DNA of 8,771 nucleotides from Acidimicrobiales bacterium (GTDB taxonomy: Bacteria > Actinomycetota > Acidimicrobiia > Acidimicrobiales > Acidimicrobilacustridaceae), in NCBI GenBank assembly GCA_023264135.1, contig JALQSZ010000051.1:1-8771 (forward strand), given 5' to 3'. How positions within the stretch are numbered: the stretch's first letter is position 1; each line of letters begins with the position of its first letter. A model generated the notes under the pieces. That model saw only the letters and a list, made by a program, of their open reading frames with translations, searched no databases and was not told the origin of the DNA. Shown piece after piece: positions 5,985-8,771 of the stretch. The translations under genes were made by a program, and so were the position numbers.

Positions 5985-7108
5985 GACGCTTTGGTTTCAG
6001 GCTTGAACCACGAAGCGATCTACCGAAATGGCTCCCTTGGGCAGTGCCGGTCGGTTCATTTTTCGCCGCGCTCCTCGTGGGCGCAATCGTTCTCGGCGTT
6101 ACAGGGCAGAACCCACTTTCGGTGTACGCCCGCATTGTCGACCGCGCCTTCATCTCCGAAGGCGCATTCAGTGGCACGTTGGTTTCGGCGACGCCGTTGC
6201 TGTTCACCGGTTTGTGCGCCGCAGTTGCGTTTCGCATCGGATTTTTCAACATTGGCGGTGAAGGCCAGTTTGTGATGGGTGCGATATTTGGTTCCGGAAT
6301 CGCACTCAAACTCGGTGCCGATGCTCCAGGCGTTCTTTCTGTCGCTGCGATGATTGTGTTCGGCGCGATCGGCGGCGGTCTCTGGGCACTGATTCCCGGC
6401 ATCCTTAAAGCAAGATTCCGAACGAACGAAATCATCACGTCACTGATGCTCAATTACGTCGCAGCAGTGATCGCGACGTATCTGATTTTCGATTCCAATT
6501 CGTTTTGGAGAGAACTGAGCGGTAGTGGGGCAGTGTTCCCGAAAGGCAAAGTGCTCCCAACCGTCGCATGGTGGCCGAAGCTCGATTTCGGATCCATCAT
6601 CGTTCCGTTTGGTTTTCTCCTCGGCATGGTCATCGCCGGGTGGCTCTATGCGCTCCAGCGCAAGACCCGATTCGGTTTTGAAATGCGAGTGGTTGGAGGA
6701 GCGCCAACCACAGCTCGCTATGCGGGAATGAAGCCGACACGAGTCGTTGTCGCTGTCGCTGCACTTTCGGGTGCACTCGCAGGTATCGGTGGTGCAACCG
6801 ATGTTGGAAACTTCCGCCACATCCTCGATCCGAAGGGCTTGCAGCAGTCAGGCTTCGGCTACGCCGGCATCGTGGTTGCCGCTCTCGCACGACTGAATCC
6901 GGTTGCGGTGGTCTTCGTGGCGATTCTTCTCGGCGGCATCACGAATGCCGGGTACGCATTGCGCGGACCCGATTTCCCAGCGGGGCTGGTCGGCGTTCTA
7001 CAGGGTCTGATCCTGTTCTGCACATTGGGCGGAGAAGTGTTGGCGCGATACCGCATCACTCGTTCGGCACGGCCCAGTGGTGTTGAAACAACGTTGGAGC
7101 CCGCATGA
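5981..7108 (+). CDS. BMP/nucleoside ABC transporter permease, larger subunit (YufP/NupP type)
   Basis: A 375-residue inner-membrane permease of the branched-chain amino acid / ribose / nucleoside permease superfamily (BPD_transp_2), one half of the translocation channel. After a short basic N terminus come roughly nine hydrophobic helices, the first near residues 18-40. Family marks are NPLSVYARI after helix 1, TPLLFTGLCAAVAFRIGFFN followed by IGGEGQFVMGA, the cytoplasmic segment FRTNEIITSLMLNYVA that probably contacts the ATPase, and GFGYAGIVVAALARLNP near the end. The N-terminal extension and length distinguish it from the next gene, as in Bacillus nucleoside transporters, where the two permeases also differ. 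The ATG overlaps the ATPase stop (ATGA) and has GGAGG seven bases upstream. Its own stop overlaps the next start in the same way. Substrate specificity cannot be read from the sequence. Confidence 0.92.
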   Translation: MRRFGFRLEPRSDLPKWLPWAVPVGSFFAALLVGAIVLGVTGQNPLSVYARIVDRAFISEGAFSGTLVSATPLLFTGLCAAVAFRIGFFNIGGEGQFVMGAIFGSGIALKLGADAPGVLSVAAMIVFGAIGGGLWALIPGILKARFRTNEIITSLMLNYVAAVIATYLIFDSNSFWRELSGSGAVFPKGKVLPTVAWWPKLDFGSIIVPFGFLLGMVIAGWLYALQRKTRFGFEMRVVGGAPTTARYAGMKPTRVVVAVAALSGALAGIGGATDVGNFRHILDPKGLQQSGFGYAGIVVAALARLNPVAVVFVAILLGGITNAGYALRGPDFPAGLVGVLQGLILFCTLGGEVLARYRITRSARPSGVETTLEPA

Positions 7109-8070
7109 GCATCAACGACAACATCTTCGTAGTGATCATGGCCTCGGCCATTTTTTACGGAACACCACTTGTGTTCGCGAGCCTCGGCGAAGTGCTCGCC
7201 GAGCGCAGCGGCGTACTCAATCTCGGCGTTGAAGGCATGATGCTCCTCGGAGCAGTCGCTGCGGCGTGGGTGTCGACAAATGTCGGCGGACCAGCCTTCG
7301 TGGTTCTTCCGCTCGCAATTCTTGCTGCGATGGTCGCAGCCGCTCTCGGTGCTGCAATCCACGCGTTCCTCACGATTACGTTGCGCGTGAATCAGATTAT
7401 TTCCGGACTGGCACTCACGATTTTCGCGGGAGCAGCAGGCCTCTCGTCATACCTCGCGGGTATTTGGCATCTCGGCCAATCGCCCGTTGCTCACCAATTC
7501 CTGCGTCTCGATGTGTTCGGCTTGGCCGATGCTCCGGTGGTCGGACCGATTCTGTTCCACCAGACGCTGCTCACCTACATCTCGTGGATTTTTGTACTTG
7601 GTGCGTCGTTCTATCTCTTTAAGACCCGAATGGGCCTGCACCTTCGTGCGGTGGGTGAGTCACCTCAGACTGCCGATTCGGTTGGTATTCCTGTCGTGCG
7701 TTATCGCTACGCACACGTGATCATCGGCGGTTCCTTCGCCGGTATTGCTGGTGCCTGTTTCTCATTGATGATCGTTCCCACGTGGGTCGACGGTATGACC
7801 GCTGGCCAGGGATGGATCGCGCTGGCGTTGGTGATCTTCGGCTTCTGGCGACCAGATCTCATGCTGGTTGGCGCGTACCTCTTCGGTGCGCTTTCAAGCC
7901 TCAGCCTCACACTGCAAGCGCGTGGATTCCATATCTCGACAGCGTTCCTCGCCGCACTCCCGTATGTGATGACGATCGTCGTGCTTGTGATTGCCTCGAA
8001 TGCGTCGTCTCGCCGGCAACTCGGAGCGCCCGCCGCGCTCGGAAAGCCGTACGAACGAGAAGAGCGTTAG
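7105..8070 (+). CDS. BMP/nucleoside ABC transporter permease, smaller subunit (YufQ/NupQ type)
   Basis: A 321-residue partner permease of the same superfamily, expected to form a heterodimeric channel with the preceding protein. It carries the paired family motif FASLGEVLAERSGVLNLGVE followed by GMMLLGA near residues 25-50, then FLTITLRVNQIISGLALTIF, and LFKTRMGLHLRAVGESPQTA, the cytoplasmic loop that commonly docks on the ATPase. A glycine-rich helix (IIGGSFAGIAGACF) and GWIALALVIFGFW close the core. About eight or nine hydrophobic stretches are visible. The ATG at 7105 sits in an ATGA overlap with permease 1 and has GGAG five bases upstream, so coupled translation is likely. The gene ends four bases from the convergent phosphoribosyltransferase gene and is the last member of the operon. 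It is full length with no sign of damage. Confidence 0.92.
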   Translation: MSINDNIFVVIMASAIFYGTPLVFASLGEVLAERSGVLNLGVEGMMLLGAVAAAWVSTNVGGPAFVVLPLAILAAMVAAALGAAIHAFLTITLRVNQIISGLALTIFAGAAGLSSYLAGIWHLGQSPVAHQFLRLDVFGLADAPVVGPILFHQTLLTYISWIFVLGASFYLFKTRMGLHLRAVGESPQTADSVGIPVVRYRYAHVIIGGSFAGIAGACFSLMIVPTWVDGMTAGQGWIALALVIFGFWRPDLMLVGAYLFGALSSLSLTLQARGFHISTAFLAALPYVMTIVVLVIASNASSRRQLGAPAALGKPYEREER

Positions 8071-8074
8071 CGCG

Positions 8075-8569
8075 TCAGTCGTGAATGTCGGACTCGTGTG
8101 GATTCACGAGTGCAGCTTGCGTTGACCATGGGAAGTCGATCCAACGGTCGGTATGGCGCCAGACGTAGGTGCAGTCGATGACCGAGATTGGCTTTTGATA
8201 CACAACCGCGGTTCGAACCTCGCCAACCTGCGAAGCGACGTGTTCGACCACCATCTTGAGAGTGTGTCCGGTATCAGCGACGTCGTCGCAAATGAGGACC
8301 TTCGAGGTCTCGATATTGACGAGTGTCAACGGTGGCGGAAGGATCACCGGGAACTCGAGGCGTTCACCTTTGCCCGTGTAGTACTCAACGTTCATCACGT
8401 GCGTGTTCTTGATTCCCAGCGAGTAGGAGAGCGCCCCGCCAATCGGAAGACCGCCTCGCGCAATTGAAAGGATGAGGTCTGGGCGAAAGCCATCGTCATC
8501 GATCATGCGGGCCAACTCGTAGGAGGCCTCTCCGAACATGGACCAGGTGAGAACTTCCATCTCGTTCAT
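8075..8569 (-). CDS. Purine-type phosphoribosyltransferase (xanthine/hypoxanthine-guanine PRT-like)
   Basis: A 164-residue cytoplasmic type I phosphoribosyltransferase, which joins a base to PRPP to give a nucleotide and pyrophosphate. The PRPP signature is VLICDDVADTGHTL (residues 91-104) with the acidic pair Asp95-Asp96. The pyrophosphate loop is ARGGLPIG (37-44), and VEYYTGKGERLE (61-72) matches the flexible hood region. A C-terminal Trp-Ile-Asp-Phe-Pro-Trp segment (residues WIDFPW) resembles the base-binding end of Gpt/COG2236-like enzymes. Xanthine, hypoxanthine or guanine are likely bases; which one cannot be read. ATG 8567-8569 is used; the fourth codon is also ATG and neither has a strong ribosome site. 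It faces the nucleoside-type importer tail to tail, so uptake plus salvage is a reasonable joint role, although it is not in the same operon. Confidence 0.9.
   Translation of the reverse strand: MNEMEVLTWSMFGEASYELARMIDDDGFRPDLILSIARGGLPIGGALSYSLGIKNTHVMNVEYYTGKGERLEFPVILPPPLTLVNIETSKVLICDDVADTGHTLKMVVEHVASQVGEVRTAVVYQKPISVIDCTYVWRHTDRWIDFPWSTQAALVNPHESDIHD
8079..8111. terminator. Two overlapping hairpins at the convergent gene junction (possible terminator)
   Basis: TCGTGAAT (8079-8086) is the exact reverse complement of ATTCACGA (8102-8109). ACTCGTG (8092-8098) is the exact reverse complement of CACGAGT (8105-8111) with a six-base loop. The two stems share bases and cannot form together. 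They lie just past the permease stop and inside the last codons of the phosphoribosyltransferase gene, where terminators for both convergent units would be needed. No T-run follows on either strand, so ordinary intrinsic termination is doubtful. Confidence 0.4.
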
Positions 8570-8630
8570 GTCCCGAACCTACACAACAGGCGGCCCTCCC
8601 GATTGCACAAGGCGCAGGTACGGTGGAGGA
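8570..8630. promoter_or_regulatory. Divergent intergenic region at right edge
   Basis: These 61 bases separate the phosphoribosyltransferase start from a divergent frame. GGAGG at 8625-8629 is the only clear signal. I found no convincing promoter hexamers. Confidence 0.35.
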
Positions 8631-8771
8631 ATGTCTTCCGACGAACCAGTCATCCCCGGGTCACCTCCTGAGCTCGGTCCACTCATGCATTCGGGTGGCG
8701 AATTAATGACTCGTAATGAGCGTCGGCAACTCGGACGCGAACGCCGCAAGGTCACGCAGCGTTCAGCGCAC
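8631..8771 (+). CDS. Unrecognised protein, N-terminal fragment (runs off right edge)
   Basis: An open frame begins at ATG 8631 and stays open through 47 codons to the window end. The visible peptide has an acidic, proline-rich start (SSDEPVIPGSPPELGP) followed by a strongly basic stretch (RNERRQLGRERRKVTQR, about residues 28-44). Such a stretch could be a cytoplasmic tail before a membrane segment, but that lies outside the window. GGAGG ends only one base before this ATG, which is too close for an ideal ribosome site; an in-frame ATG at 8706, just before the basic stretch, is an alternative start. Codon choice resembles the neighbours. I do not recognise the family and assign no function. 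Confidence 0.45.
   Translation, partial: MSSDEPVIPGSPPELGPLMHSGGELMTRNERRQLGRERRKVTQRSAH

Noticed and set aside
8700..8722. Repeated TAATGA near the right edge
   Set aside because: Two six-base copies ten bases apart inside a reading frame are within chance expectation.

Overview
The window looks like a chromosomal segment from a member of the Actinomycetota. The clues are a moderately high GC content, frequent GTG starts, a GT87-type polyprenol-phosphate mannosyltransferase and a serine-linker lipoprotein. A line such as Acidimicrobiia is a guess; nothing here fixes the taxon. I see no IS, prophage, CRISPR, tRNA or rRNA.

Left part (1-3062). On the minus strand lie the N-terminal third of a class I (4Fe-4S) fumarate hydratase, which runs off the left edge, and 29 bases upstream of it a four-helix membrane protein resembling DUF4239. 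A short flavodoxin is transcribed divergently from the membrane protein. Its 3' end runs 55 bases into the 3' end of a convergent GT87 glycosyltransferase.

Central part (3063-8070). A complete importer operon of the BMP (basic membrane protein / nucleoside) class is encoded on the plus strand: lipoprotein substrate-binding protein, tandem-domain ATPase and two different permeases. The ATPase-permease-permease junctions are ATGA overlaps, so translation is probably coupled. A convergent purine-type phosphoribosyltransferase follows, only 4 bases stop to stop. Together they suggest uptake of purine nucleosides or bases followed by salvage with PRPP. The substrate is inferred from family and neighbourhood.

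The most interesting signals are RNA-level. The leader of the binding-protein gene can fold into a 13-bp, twice-bulged stem that buries its whole Shine-Dalgarno sequence and ends at the base before the ATG. A second small hairpin and a possible alternative pairing lie upstream of it. A perfect 13-bp stem with a UNCG-class tetraloop and a TTTT tail, shaped like a strong intrinsic terminator, begins 41 bases after the binding-protein stop. It lies inside the first codons of the ATPase gene. The binding protein may therefore be a separately gated cistron: translation controlled at the 5' end, and most transcripts ended or stabilised at the 3' end, with read-through feeding the transporter genes. 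A third structured spot, at the tail-to-tail junction near 8079-8111, has two mutually exclusive perfect hairpins.

Right edge (8570-8771). A divergent reading frame starts here and leaves the window; its product is not recognisable. No gene-free stretch exceeds 300 bases.
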